A stretch of 64,000 nt of DNA from Herpetosiphon giganteus (lineage in GTDB: Bacteria > Chloroflexota > Chloroflexia > Chloroflexales > Herpetosiphonaceae), in contig NZ_JAFBCZ010000011.1 in NCBI RefSeq assembly GCF_016907925.1, positions 1 to 64,000 on the forward strand. The letters run 5' to 3'. The notes under the pieces are model-generated. The model did not search any database. It saw only the letters and a list, made by a program, of their open reading frames with translations, and was not told where the DNA came from. Positions 42,512-50,543 of the stretch are shown here, piece after piece. Numbering within the stretch: the stretch's first letter is position 1; every line of letters begins with the position of its first letter. The position numbers and the translations under genes were made by a program.

Positions 42512-43544
42512 GTAAACCCTCCAAAAAACGCTTAATACTTTTTGCGATAACACGACCCAGTGCAACTGGAACCGCATTCCCTATTTGACGACTAACTGTC
42601 TTAAATTTCAGTTGGCCTTCAGGTGCAAATTGATAACTTCGAGGGAATGTCTGAAGTAAAGCAGCCTCACGGAGCGAAATAGCGCGATCCTGCTCTGGAT
42701 GACCAAAGCGACCATTACCATATCCATTACATTGGGTAGTGATGGTAGGTGCTACTTTATCCCATTCCATTCGACCATAGACACTCCCATAACTCTCACC
42801 ACTTTCCTTTTTATGACATTCTGCAATCAATTCTTCAGGCCAATCTGCCCAAGTACCGCCAGGTACAGAATGCTGAATACGGCGAAGGTTTATATCTTCT
42901 AGTCTGCTGGCTGCATGCATGCTATCACCCTCCCAGTGTCCGCCAGCAGTAATTGGTGGCAGAGAACCAATTACATCACGTACAGTTCGATAGTTCTCAG
43001 GAGTATGGGTTGGGGGGATAATCTTAATAACGCCCTGTTTAGCAGCAAACAAGACTAGTCGGTCACGTTGCTGCGGAATTCCATAATCAGGACAATGCAC
43101 CACGCTATGCGAAACGTGATACCCTAATTGTTCAAGTGATTGAATAAAATTGTTAAAAACTTCCCCTCTATTGAATGTTCGAACCTCAGGAACATTTTCC
43201 ATTGATATAATATCAGGCTCGATCTCTCGAATAAGGCGCGAAAATTCTGTGAGTAATTGCCACTTTGTTCCAGTACGACTCTTCTTCGTATATTGAGAAA
43301 AATCTTGGCAGGGGGCACACCCTACTAAGATTTTATGTTGATTATTGGGATAGAGGGCATTTAACTCTCTGCCATCAACTTCACTAATAGACTTTTCAAT
43401 AAAACGAGTTCTATTATTTTGCTCATAGGCATACTTACAAGAAGGATCGTTATCAATCCCTGCCAGTACGCCAAAACCTTCAAGAATAAGCCCGTGGGTT
43501 AGCCCACCAACTCCACAGAATAGATCAATGACTGCGCCAACCAT
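42480..43544 (-). CDS. DNA (cytosine-5) methyltransferase
   Basis: A 354-residue m5C methyltransferase. Motif I is VIDLFCGVGGLTHGL, motif IV GCAPCQDFS (catalytic Cys, with Asp after PCQ where Pro is usual), motif VI MENVPEV, motif VIII IPQQRDRLVLFA, motif IX region RAISLREAALLQTFP and motif X QIGNAVPVALG. Target recognition lies at about 190-270. It forms an operon with the downstream MORC-like ATPase. No separate restriction nuclease is nearby. GGAGG 6 bases before the ATG at 43544 fixes the start. It might protect phage DNA or act in a defence system. Confidence 0.9.
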   Translation of the reverse strand: MVGAVIDLFCGVGGLTHGLILEGFGVLAGIDNDPSCKYAYEQNNRTRFIEKSISEVDGRELNALYPNNQHKILVGCAPCQDFSQYTKKSRTGTKWQLLTEFSRLIREIEPDIISMENVPEVRTFNRGEVFNNFIQSLEQLGYHVSHSVVHCPDYGIPQQRDRLVLFAAKQGVIKIIPPTHTPENYRTVRDVIGSLPPITAGGHWEGDSMHAASRLEDINLRRIQHSVPGGTWADWPEELIAECHKKESGESYGSVYGRMEWDKVAPTITTQCNGYGNGRFGHPEQDRAISLREAALLQTFPRSYQFAPEGQLKFKTVSRQIGNAVPVALGRVIAKSIKRFLEGLHERQRVRIII

Positions 43545-43812
43545 GCTAACCTCCACAAAGCATCAAGGGTGAATGGTACTATCGAGTACAGAGCATATCA
43601 CAGAATGTGCTTCTCATCGAGGGGGATTTTAGCTACCTCCTTCATGGTACTCCCATAAACGTATAGATTTCATTAACTGCATTACTATGCTAGGTACAGT
43701 TTCTAGCACCATAAAGGCACTACCTAGGCTTGTTGTAATCTAATTTTCATGTTCAGGGATGACAAAAAATGGTATACTCGCTCAGACTTTTGCTTATGTA
43801 CGGGGATAAGAG

Positions 43813-44079
43813 ATGAAAAAGATAAACAATGGAACTTGGGCGTGCCTCATAATATTTATGTCATCCACCCTTTTTGAAATGTTAGATCAGCGAGTTTTTT
43901 TTACTGGAATAGCCTGTCTCCTTTTATTAATCCTGCTAGTTGAAGAAAAAGATTCTTTGGTAAAGCAAATCTTAGCTTATCTACGCGAACGTCTTAGCGA
44001 TTCCGATCAAGCAAACTTTGTCCATAGCCTAACAACCGATCAAGGGAAGAAGGATCAAGCGCCTCCAGCTGCTGAATAA
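43813..44079 (+). CDS. Small membrane protein
   Basis: An 88-residue protein with two hydrophobic segments near residues 10-18 and 28-44, then a charged helix. Its end overlaps the end of the XRE repressor gene by 86 bases on the opposite strand. A TATACT box is at 43773-43778. Such tail-to-tail overlap with the repressor could give antisense control. No family is recognised. Confidence 0.5.
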   Translation: MKKINNGTWACLIIFMSSTLFEMLDQRVFFTGIACLLLLILLVEEKDSLVKQILAYLRERLSDSDQANFVHSLTTDQGKKDQAPPAAE

Positions 44080-44416
44080 GTTTCAGCGCCTCAGAAACTT
44101 TATTATCCTTTTTTACATCTGCAATAAATTCATCTATTGCAGATGTTGTTTCTCGATTAATCCAAGAAATGGCTAGATTGCGTCCATCTTCTTCAGTAGC
44201 ACTAGCATCAAGTAATAACTGGGCAATATGCTCGGCATTCCCCTTAACTGCTCTAACAACTGATAACAACAATGATCCTCTTGTATCAATCTCTCCTTTT
44301 TCTATTCTCATTATTTGAACATTGTTGGTTCCAGCCTCATGGGCAACGTCATCACGCGATAAGCCAATGGCTTCTCGTAGTGTCCAAAGATATGCGCCTG
44401 TTGCAATCATACTCAT
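43994..44416 (-). CDS. XRE-family phage repressor
   Basis: A 140-residue regulator. Residues about 8-60 form an XRE helix-turn-helix (TLREAIGLSRDDVAHEAGTNNVQIMRIEKGEID); the rest is helical and may dimerise. It lies divergent from a small Cro-like gene across operator-like TTCATATATGAA sites, the usual lysogeny switch plan. There is no LexA-like peptidase domain, so induction would not be by self-cleavage. Confidence 0.8.
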   Translation of the reverse strand: MSMIATGAYLWTLREAIGLSRDDVAHEAGTNNVQIMRIEKGEIDTRGSLLLSVVRAVKGNAEHIAQLLLDASATEEDGRNLAISWINRETTSAIDEFIADVKKDNKVSEALKLIQQLEALDPSSLDRLLGYGQSLLDRNR

Positions 44417-44453
44417 AGTCCCTAGTATATCGTGCCTAATTCAAAAATGAAAT

Positions 44454-44530
44454 AATCATATTTGAATTTCAAATTTGACAAATCCAAGTTATTTCTATAA
44501 TATTTCATATATGAATATCGTATATGAAAT
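44454..44530. promoter_or_regulatory. Right control region, operator-like sites
   Basis: The gap between repressor and Cro-like genes holds AATCATATTTGAA (44454-44466), the perfect palindrome TTCATATATGAA (44504-44515), and a TATATGAAAT half (44521-44530). They match sites at 39049-39108. This is the probable repressor target and the early rightward promoter region. Confidence 0.7.
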
Positions 44531-44539
44531 GGGGTTAGG

Positions 44540-44755
44540 ATGAAAATTCCACCTAAACCACACCTCGAAAAATTCCGAGAATGCCTAAAAGAAATACCAT
44601 TACAAAATTTATCCCAAGCCACTAGGTGGCGTTATGCAAACGGTGATTTACCAAAGGGCATCTTATGGCTACTAAATCATCCCCAGCTACTCCGTGCCTT
44701 GGCCGACGATGCTGAACGCAACCAAATCTCAGAACCCACTATACCATCCTACTAG
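44540..44755 (+). CDS. Small Cro-like protein
   Basis: A 71-residue protein with a possible helix-turn-helix (LQNLSQATRWRYANGDLPKGILWLLNHPQLLRAL). It is divergent from the XRE repressor, so it may be a Cro-like switch partner. A GGGGTTAGG lies before the ATG at short spacing. The motif is not definite; it could also be another small DNA-binding protein. Confidence 0.5.
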   Translation: MKIPPKPHLEKFRECLKEIPLQNLSQATRWRYANGDLPKGILWLLNHPQLLRALADDAERNQISEPTIPSY

Positions 44756-44812
44756 CCTTGATGGTATTTGTGACAACGTGTTTCAATCCCTGTTTAAGGA
44801 TTTGAGGGTGCG

Positions 44813-45154
44813 ATGCTTCACACAATTTTAACTGCCATCATAGCAGGCCTTGCCTGTGCAGTGTTGATGATTGCCATTCATGCATTGCTTTGGCATCGCC
44901 ACTGGCGGCTGTCACGGCCACAAGCCTATATCGTTGGCACAGCCTGCATTGGGGTTGCGCTCACCATCTGGGCGCTCTTACTCAACCAACCAGCAACGAT
45001 TATCGGTTTTTGGGCAATTGCTGGCTTAGCTGGCTCGGCTGATTTAGTAGCTTGGTGGATTCGGTCGCGCTTACAACGAATCGAAACTGAGGCCGAGGCT
45101 GCGGGTTTTGTCCGTGGCCAAATTGTTGGGTTGGATGACGATGGGCAAAACTAA
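44813..45154 (+). CDS. Membrane protein, three helices
   Basis: A 113-residue protein with hydrophobic segments at about residues 3-25, 38-58 and 62-82, then a charged tail. It is in the rightward early operon, ahead of replication genes. No family is recognised. Confidence 0.6.
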   Translation: MLHTILTAIIAGLACAVLMIAIHALLWHRHWRLSRPQAYIVGTACIGVALTIWALLLNQPATIIGFWAIAGLAGSADLVAWWIRSRLQRIETEAEAAGFVRGQIVGLDDDGQN

Positions 45155-45377
45155 GCAAGACGAACTGATAGGCCTAGTCGAAGATGCAACCGCACTAAAC
45201 AACGAAATAGGCGATGCGCATAAGCAAATAGCCCTGCGCAATAGCGGCATGAGCCGTGAAGCGCTCGATGAACTTAAGCACGCCGAGCAGAGCCGGCGCA
45301 AGCAACAAGGCGTGTTGCACATTATTCGCCAAATGGTGGCGAAGCGGGCAACCGATTCTTCTGATCATGGAAAGTAG
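45135..45377 (+). CDS. Small helical protein, unknown
   Basis: An 80-residue, helical charged protein (TKQDELIGLVEDATALNNEI). The start is taken at 45135, overlapping the upstream gene; ATG at 45141 or GTG at 45108 remain possible as no strong site is seen. No family is recognised. Confidence 0.55.
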   Translation: MTMGKTKQDELIGLVEDATALNNEIGDAHKQIALRNSGMSREALDELKHAEQSRRKQQGVLHIIRQMVAKRATDSSDHGK

Positions 45378-45384
45378 GCGTTGT

Positions 45385-46281
45385 ATGGCACCACAATCTG
45401 ATCGTATTCAGGTGCGCTGGCGCAACGGGTGGACTGCGATCCCCCATACCATCCTGCGTGATTCGCGATTATCGCGCAGTGCGAGGTTACTCTGGGGCAT
45501 TCTTGCATCGTATGCAGGAAACGAAGAAGCTGCATGGCCCCAACAAAAAGACCTGGCCCAGGCATGTGCTGAAGGAGACACAATACCTCATATTCGCACA
45601 ATTCAGCGCTGGCTTAAGGAGCTTGAAACCCATGGCTGGTTGGCCTCAATTCAAACCCGCCATGGCAATATTTATGAACTCTTTGAATCCCAGCAACGCG
45701 ACACCCGTGTCGAAGAGGCGACACCAGTGTCGTGTCAGACACGACATCAGGATCGCGTCAGAGGCGACACCAGTGTCGTGTCAGAGGCGACACCAGTGTC
45801 GCATGGTTTAATTAACAAGAATCAATTAATAAGAAATAATAATACTACTCCTGCTACGCAGCAAAAAAATAACTACCACACAGAAACCTATCGGATACTT
45901 CGGGATCGGCAAGTTTGGACTGCCAAGAAACATGCCCATGAACCGCTTGAAATAATTCAAGCCTATCTTGACCATGTTGGGCCAAACTACCCCGCCGCCC
46001 AAATTGCCATTGACCTCAAGGCAGGCGTTCACCATCGCCTGGCTAATCCTGAGCCAGCAGCTGCACCACCAACTGAACCAACCAACGATGATCGGCGGCC
46101 TGCATGGATTGGGGCCGAGCAATGGCAAGGCCTGACCTCAAATCAACGTGATGCCTTGCAATATGCCCAACTGATTGATGGCCGAATTCAGGCCCAATAC
46201 GACGATTGGACTGACATGATCTACAAGCGCTGGGGGCCATTGGCCAACCGCCTTGTTGAGGCTGCGGGGAGGACGCAATGA
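45385..46281 (+). CDS. Phage replication initiator, winged helix
   Basis: A 298-residue protein. Residues 10-95 form a winged helix (AIPHTILRDSRLSRSARLLWGILASYAG, PQQKDLAQACAEG, IRTIQRWLKELETHGWLASIQ) as in phage O-like or DnaD-like initiators. Residues about 105-140 are encoded by repeated DNA and are low-complexity; the C-terminus is helical. It is followed at once by a DnaC-type loader, the classic initiator-loader pair. The repeats and an AT-rich tract within the gene suggest that it contains the origin. ATG 45367 is an alternative start. Confidence 0.75.
   Translation: MAPQSDRIQVRWRNGWTAIPHTILRDSRLSRSARLLWGILASYAGNEEAAWPQQKDLAQACAEGDTIPHIRTIQRWLKELETHGWLASIQTRHGNIYELFESQQRDTRVEEATPVSCQTRHQDRVRGDTSVVSEATPVSHGLINKNQLIRNNNTTPATQQKNNYHTETYRILRDRQVWTAKKHAHEPLEIIQAYLDHVGPNYPAAQIAIDLKAGVHHRLANPEPAAAPPTEPTNDDRRPAWIGAEQWQGLTSNQRDALQYAQLIDGRIQAQYDDWTDMIYKRWGPLANRLVEAAGRTQ
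45698..45870 (+). other. Candidate replication origin inside initiator gene
   Basis: Four copies of the near-palindrome GCGACACC(A/C)GTGTCG lie at 45698, 45718, 45764 and 45787, with an additional inverted repeat at 45730-45744. An AT-rich tract (about 45805-45870) follows at once. Iterons plus AT-rich DNA inside an initiator gene is the lambda O/ori plan. Confidence 0.65.
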
Positions 46282-46985
46282 CCAACATTTGGGAACGTGA
46301 AGAAACGATCACCTGTGAGCGCTGCCAAGATAGTGGCGTGCTCGGCTATCGCTATAGCGATGATAAAACCCGCAAGGCGATTGAGTATATTCTTTGCGAC
46401 TGTCGCAAACCAACGGCATCAAGCCATCATGGTGATTTGACTTTGGTTGGTAATAAAACCTTTGAAACCTTTGTGAGTTTGCCACAGGTAGCCTCGCTGG
46501 CGCAGGCATGCTTGGATTATGCCAGTGACCCCAAAGGCTGGCTATTACTTTCGGGTCCATATGGCTGTGGCAAAAGTCATTTGGCCGCTGCGATTGCCCA
46601 TGCCGTCGTTGCCAGCGGCAAAAGCGCCATGTTTTTCGTAGTGCCTGATTTGTTCGATGCCTTACGCGAAACCTTCGATGGCCAACAAGGCGAATCGTTT
46701 CAACAACGATTTGATCGAATTCGCAATGTTCCGCTGCTCGTGCTCGACGATGCGGGCACAGAACACTTGACCAGCTGGGCCAAGGAAAAACACTTTCAGT
46801 TGGTGAATCATCGCTACAACCGTGAATTACCAACCGTGTTTACCACCAACGAAGATATGAAGCGCTTTGATGGGCGCATTGCCAGCCGATTGGCCGATGT
46901 TGCACTGGTTGAGCACTTGGACTTCACGGGCATAGCCGATTATCGCCGGCTAAACTTAGCCAAGCGACGAGGTAAGGCCGCATGA
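46278..46985 (+). CDS. DnaC/IstB-like helicase loader ATPase
   Basis: A 235-residue AAA+ ATPase. The N-terminus has a zinc-type CERCQDSG and CDC cluster; Walker A is GPYGCGKSH (about residue 91-99), Walker B is LLVLDDAG, and sensor 1 is VFTTNED. It should load the replicative helicase at the origin bound by the upstream initiator. The ATG overlaps the initiator stop by four bases. Confidence 0.85.
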   Translation: MTNIWEREETITCERCQDSGVLGYRYSDDKTRKAIEYILCDCRKPTASSHHGDLTLVGNKTFETFVSLPQVASLAQACLDYASDPKGWLLLSGPYGCGKSHLAAAIAHAVVASGKSAMFFVVPDLFDALRETFDGQQGESFQQRFDRIRNVPLLVLDDAGTEHLTSWAKEKHFQLVNHRYNRELPTVFTTNEDMKRFDGRIASRLADVALVEHLDFTGIADYRRLNLAKRRGKAA

Positions 46986-47221
46986 ATCGCATGAATAAAC
47001 ACCTCGTTCGTAAAGTATGGGCAGCTGTTACCAAAAGCCCACAAGCTTCAATTCAAGAGTTGGCTACGGCTGTTGGCATTCCATACGGCCCATGCCGCCG
47101 TTCCCTGATTGATCTCAAACGCCGTGGCTATATTGATTTTCCTGATAACACTGTCCGCGCCCGAACAATTCTTATTCCATTATGGGAAGGTCGCAATGCA
47201 AGCACTATCAACACCCATTGA
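46982..47221 (+). CDS. Small winged-helix protein
   Basis: A 79-residue protein with a MarR/FtsK-gamma-like winged helix: KVWAAVTKSPQASIQELATA, VGIPYGPCRRSLIDLKRRGYIDF. It should bind DNA. Its ATG overlaps the loader stop by four bases. It may regulate the early rightward operon. Confidence 0.65.
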   Translation: MNRMNKHLVRKVWAAVTKSPQASIQELATAVGIPYGPCRRSLIDLKRRGYIDFPDNTVRARTILIPLWEGRNASTINTH

Positions 47222-47354
47222 ACGAGGCCAAGCCGATGGGCAACGTGAAACCGTTGTCCAAGCCTTTGCAGCCTTGTTGGTTGCATTGATGCTTGACAAA
47301 GACCAAGAAGCGGATCAATCATCTACACAACCGCCTCAATCGAAAGCAGCGTAG
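47196..47354 (+). CDS. Small protein before recombinase
   Basis: A 52-residue protein, helical in the middle (VVQAFAALLVALMLDKDQEA). A GGGAAGG site is 5 bases before the ATG, and the gene starts within the end of the winged-helix gene. No family is recognised. Confidence 0.5.
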   Translation: MQALSTPIERGQADGQRETVVQAFAALLVALMLDKDQEADQSSTQPPQSKAA

Positions 47355-47366
47355 AAGGGATTATTC

Positions 47367-48881
47367 ATGCGAGCCGTTATCTATACGCGGGTTTCAACCC
47401 GTGAACAAGCTGAAAACAGCAGCCTTGCAAGCCAAGAGCGTGATTGTCAGGCCCATGCCCAACGCCATGGTTGGCACGTTGTGCAGGTCTATCAAGATGC
47501 TGGCAAGAGTGGCCGCAATGCTGATCGTCCCGCGTTTATGCAGCTTCGTGCAGATGCCGCTCAGAAACCACGATGCTTTGATGTTGTCTTAGTTTGGAAG
47601 CTCGACCGCTGCGCTCGTAATACCTCGCTCCAGCTGCGGGTGGTTGATGAATTCCACGCGCTGGGGATTCAACTCATTTCAATTACCGAGCCGATTGAAA
47701 TGGATACCGCCGCTGGCCGTTTCAATCTCACCATGTTGGGGGCTGGGGCCGAACTGTATAGCCGGCTAACAGGGGAACGGGTAGCACGCGCCCGCCGTGC
47801 AGCTGCGGAATCAGGCAAGCTACCTGGCCCAGTGCCAACTGGCTACCAACGCAATGCGCAAGGCGTGCTTGTTCCTTCAGCAGATGCCGAACATCAACGC
47901 ATGCTGTTTACGCTCTATGCTACAGGTTTGTATAGCTTCACCACTATCGCCGATACCATGAATCAACGGGGGGCGCGCGTTTGGAATACCCAGCAAGGGC
48001 GCTATGTTCCCTACACCAAAGATAACGTTGCATCGATGCTGCGCAACCAAGCCTATATTGGCAAAGTGAGCTATAAAGGCCAAATCTATGCTGGCCAACA
48101 CGAAGCGCTGATTGATCAGAAAACATGGGACGCAGTACAAGCCTTGCTTGATCGGCGCGGCCAAAAGCGCGGTTGGACACCCGTGAGCCAAGGCCGTGGG
48201 CTACTCAGTGAAATTTTATATTGTGAGCACTGTGGCAGCCGCATGTGGCAACACTACAAGCGCACAACCAACGTTGTCTATTATGAGTGCAGCCAACACC
48301 GCTACAACCAATGCCCAATGGCCATGGTACGCAACGATGTAATTGATCAGCATATGATTGCCGTGCTCGATGCCTTGGCATTTCCCAGCGATTGGAAGCG
48401 CGACATTCTTCGGGTTGCTCAGCAACAATGGGCCGCACGCCAACAACCAGCACCCGAAGCACCCAACGTTGAAGCCGAGCTTGCCGCACTCAAGCGCCTG
48501 TTTCTCAATGACCAAATTCGGGCTGATGAATATGAGCAGCGCAAATCAGCGTTGTTGGCCCAATCACAAACACCACGCCAAAAGCCAGCTGCATCCTTTA
48601 ATATGGAGCAGGCCTTCGATTTATTGGAATCAATTAGTTGGACATTTAAGCAGAAGGGGGCCTTAGCTGAGAAGCGCGTAGCCTTACAATCACTCATTGC
48701 AGCCGTTTGGGGCACAAAAAAAGGGATTGTCGCCTACCAGCCACGAGAACCATTTCTAGAACTCGTAGCAAGTTTGCAACAATCCCGCTTGGTGAGCCGG
48801 GTGGGGATCGAACCCACGACCAGCGGATTAAAAGTCCGATGCTCTACCACTGAGCTACCGGCCCAACGCGTGAGAGTATAG
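47367..48881 (+). CDS. Large serine recombinase (integrase)
   Basis: A 504-codon site-specific recombinase. The resolvase domain begins RAVIYTRVSTREQ with catalytic Ser10; a recombinase domain includes GPVPTGYQRNAQGVLVPSAD and NQAYIGKVSYKG; the zinc beta-ribbon has YCEHCGSRMW and, later, CSQHRYNQCP; a coiled coil follows. It should integrate and excise the prophage. The last 30 or so codons read through the tRNA-Lys gene, so the natural C-terminus on the phage genome was probably different. AAGGGA precedes the ATG. Confidence 0.9.
   Translation: MRAVIYTRVSTREQAENSSLASQERDCQAHAQRHGWHVVQVYQDAGKSGRNADRPAFMQLRADAAQKPRCFDVVLVWKLDRCARNTSLQLRVVDEFHALGIQLISITEPIEMDTAAGRFNLTMLGAGAELYSRLTGERVARARRAAAESGKLPGPVPTGYQRNAQGVLVPSADAEHQRMLFTLYATGLYSFTTIADTMNQRGARVWNTQQGRYVPYTKDNVASMLRNQAYIGKVSYKGQIYAGQHEALIDQKTWDAVQALLDRRGQKRGWTPVSQGRGLLSEILYCEHCGSRMWQHYKRTTNVVYYECSQHRYNQCPMAMVRNDVIDQHMIAVLDALAFPSDWKRDILRVAQQQWAARQQPAPEAPNVEAELAALKRLFLNDQIRADEYEQRKSALLAQSQTPRQKPAASFNMEQAFDLLESISWTFKQKGALAEKRVALQSLIAAVWGTKKGIVAYQPREPFLELVASLQQSRLVSRVGIEPTTSGLKVRCSTTELPAQRVRV
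48789..48863 (-). tRNA. tRNA-Lys (UUU)
   Basis: A 75-base gene on the minus strand. The acceptor arms GGGCCGG and CCGGCTC pair, the anticodon loop is CTTTTAA (anticodon UUU) and the T-arm reads GTGGGTTCGATCCCCAC. A discriminator A and CCA are encoded. The top pair of the anticodon stem (27-43) is T-C, a mismatch. A TATACT box lies upstream at about 48875. The 3' end abuts the recombinase, so this gene is the likely attachment target. Confidence 0.95.
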
Positions 48882-48941
48882 CACAGCCTGAATAAAATTG
48901 CAAATGACAAGGTTCACAAACTTTTTCAGGCAATGAATAGC

Positions 48942-48973
48942 AATGCGGCGCTACTTTTGGGTAGCGCCGCATT
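48942..48973 (-). terminator. Strong hairpin after small host gene
   Basis: Perfect 13-base arms (AATGCGGCGCTAC and GTAGCGCCGCATT) around a six-base loop lie 5 bases after the small host gene. A T-run is missing on the minus strand, but position and stability fit a terminator. Confidence 0.65.
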
Positions 48974-48977
48974 CGGT

Positions 48978-49178
48978 TTATTGATAACGGGAAAGGGGTT
49001 CGGTGGTTGCTCCAACGCGGGATAGCACGTCGTGGTCGGGGCTGCCCCATTCGCTAAAGCCAACTTCGTCGGCTGAAACATTTAGGGCTTGCGCTGCAAT
49101 AAAATCGGCCAAATAGGGCGCAATCCGACCTTCACGAACGCCTTCATCCAAAGTAGAGATCAACTCAACAGTACCCAT
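48978..49178 (-). CDS. Small conserved-looking host protein
   Basis: A 66-residue protein (TVELISTLDEGVREGRIAPYLADFI). A clear AAGGAGG site precedes the ATG. It lies between thiolase and tRNA-Lys. No family is recognised. Confidence 0.6.
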   Translation of the reverse strand: MGTVELISTLDEGVREGRIAPYLADFIAAQALNVSADEVGFSEWGSPDHDVLSRVGATTEPLSRYQ

Positions 49179-49236
49179 TGTTCCTCCTTATACTGGTTGC
49201 TTTTTTGCCGTCATCAACCTGCTCGCTCGCTCCGAC

Positions 49237-50424
49237 TTAGATCAACTCGATTGCCAAGGCGACGGCTTCGCCGCCTCCCAAACAAAGGGTTGCCAGGCCA
49301 CGCTTGCCGCCACGCTCTTGCAGTGCATACACCAAGGTCGTCAAAACCCGAGCACCGCTTGCACCAATTGGGTGACCCAAGGCAACCGCGCCACCATTGA
49401 CGTTCAAGCGATCCCAATCAATATTGAGATCTTGGCCGTTGGCCACAGCTTGAGCAGCAAAGGCTTCGTTGAATTCATATAAATCATAATCGGCCAAGCT
49501 GGTGTTGGTTACTTCAAGCAAACGCCGCACAGCAAAGGCTGGCGCAGTGAAGATTTCCAAGGGCTTCACGCCTGCTTGGGCATAGCCAAGGATGCGCGCT
49601 AACGGCTTAGCACCCAATTGCTGGGCTTTTGCCATACTTGCCACCACCAAGGCCGAAGCGCCGTCGGTAATTCCAGGCGCATTGCCAGCGGTCACACTGC
49701 CATCAGCTTTGAAGGCTGGCTTGAGTTTGGCCAAGGCTTCAACCGTGCTATCAGCGCGCACTGGCTCGTCGGTATCAAAAATCGTTGTGCCTTTGCGGCT
49801 CTTCAGCTCGACTGGCACAATTTCGTTTTTGAACGAGCCACGAGCAATCGCGGCGGCAGCTTTGCGATGTGAATTGTAGGCAAATTCATCTTGCATCTCG
49901 CGGCTCACGCCACAAGCATCAGCCACCCATTCTGCTGAGTTGCCCATGTGATGATGCTCAACCGCACACCACAAGCCATCATGCACAACTGAATCTTGAA
50001 TTTCGCCATTGCCAAGCCGATAGCCAAAGCGTGCTTGGGGCAACAAATAGGGCGCTCGTGACATGTTTTCCATGCCACCAGCCACAATCAATTCAGCATC
50101 GCCAGCTTTGATCATGCTCGCAGCCAGCATCACGGCCTTCAAGCCAGAACCACACACTTTATTGATCGTCAGGGCACTGACACTATCGGGCACGCCTGCA
50201 CCCAAAGCAGCTTGGCGCGCTGGAGCTTGACCAAGCCCGGCCCCAACGACATTGCCCATAATCACTTCATCAACAACATCACCATTGATCCCTGCTCGCT
50301 CCAATGCGGCCTTAATTGCGATCGCACCGAGTTGAGGCGCAGTTAAATCAGCCAGACTCCCGCCAAACTTGCCAATTGGCGTGCGGGCAGCACTCAACAA
50401 CACCGGTTCGCGCTCGTTGCTCAT
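49237..50424 (-). CDS. Acetyl-CoA C-acetyltransferase (thiolase)
   Basis: A 395-residue thiolase that condenses or splits acetoacetyl-CoA. The nucleophile Cys91 is in [11 protein letters not shown], His351 in [12 protein letters not shown] and Cys381 in [10 protein letters not shown], so all catalytic residues are there. Length is normal for the AtoB/PhaA group. AAGGAG precedes the ATG. It may work in fatty acid breakdown, ketone body or isoprenoid supply; neighbours do not decide. Confidence 0.93.
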   Translation of the reverse strand: MSNEREPVLLSAARTPIGKFGGSLADLTAPQLGAIAIKAALERAGINGDVVDEVIMGNVVGAGLGQAPARQAALGAGVPDSVSALTINKVCGSGLKAVMLAASMIKAGDAELIVAGGMENMSRAPYLLPQARFGYRLGNGEIQDSVVHDGLWCAVEHHHMGNSAEWVADACGVSREMQDEFAYNSHRKAAAAIARGSFKNEIVPVELKSRKGTTIFDTDEPVRADSTVEALAKLKPAFKADGSVTAGNAPGITDGASALVVASMAKAQQLGAKPLARILGYAQAGVKPLEIFTAPAFAVRRLLEVTNTSLADYDLYEFNEAFAAQAVANGQDLNIDWDRLNVNGGAVALGHPIGASGARVLTTLVYALQERGGKRGLATLCLGGGEAVALAIELI

Positions 50425-50455
50425 GGGGCCATACTCCTTGTTTTGAACTAGCTAA

Positions 50456-50483
50456 AAGCCAGCAGCGCCTTTGCCACTGGCTT
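50456..50483 (-). terminator. Probable terminator of sigma-like gene
   Basis: On the minus strand AAGCCAG and CTGGCTT form a 7-base stem with a 14-base loop, ending in a short T-run. It lies between the sigma-like gene and the thiolase gene. Confidence 0.5.
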
Positions 50484-50543
50484 ATCTATTCAAGCTTTCA
50501 ACGTTATCTTACCATAAAGCGAAGGCGCAATCTAGGCAAATTT

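Noticed and set aside
45698-45801. CRISPR array
   Set aside because: Repeats are only 15 bases, palindromic, unevenly spaced and inside a coding region; iterons fit better.
48791-48881. C-terminal tail of the recombinase as a functional domain
   Set aside because: The residues come from antisense reading of tRNA-Lys, a well-known spurious pattern (VGIEPTTSG type), so no function is assigned.
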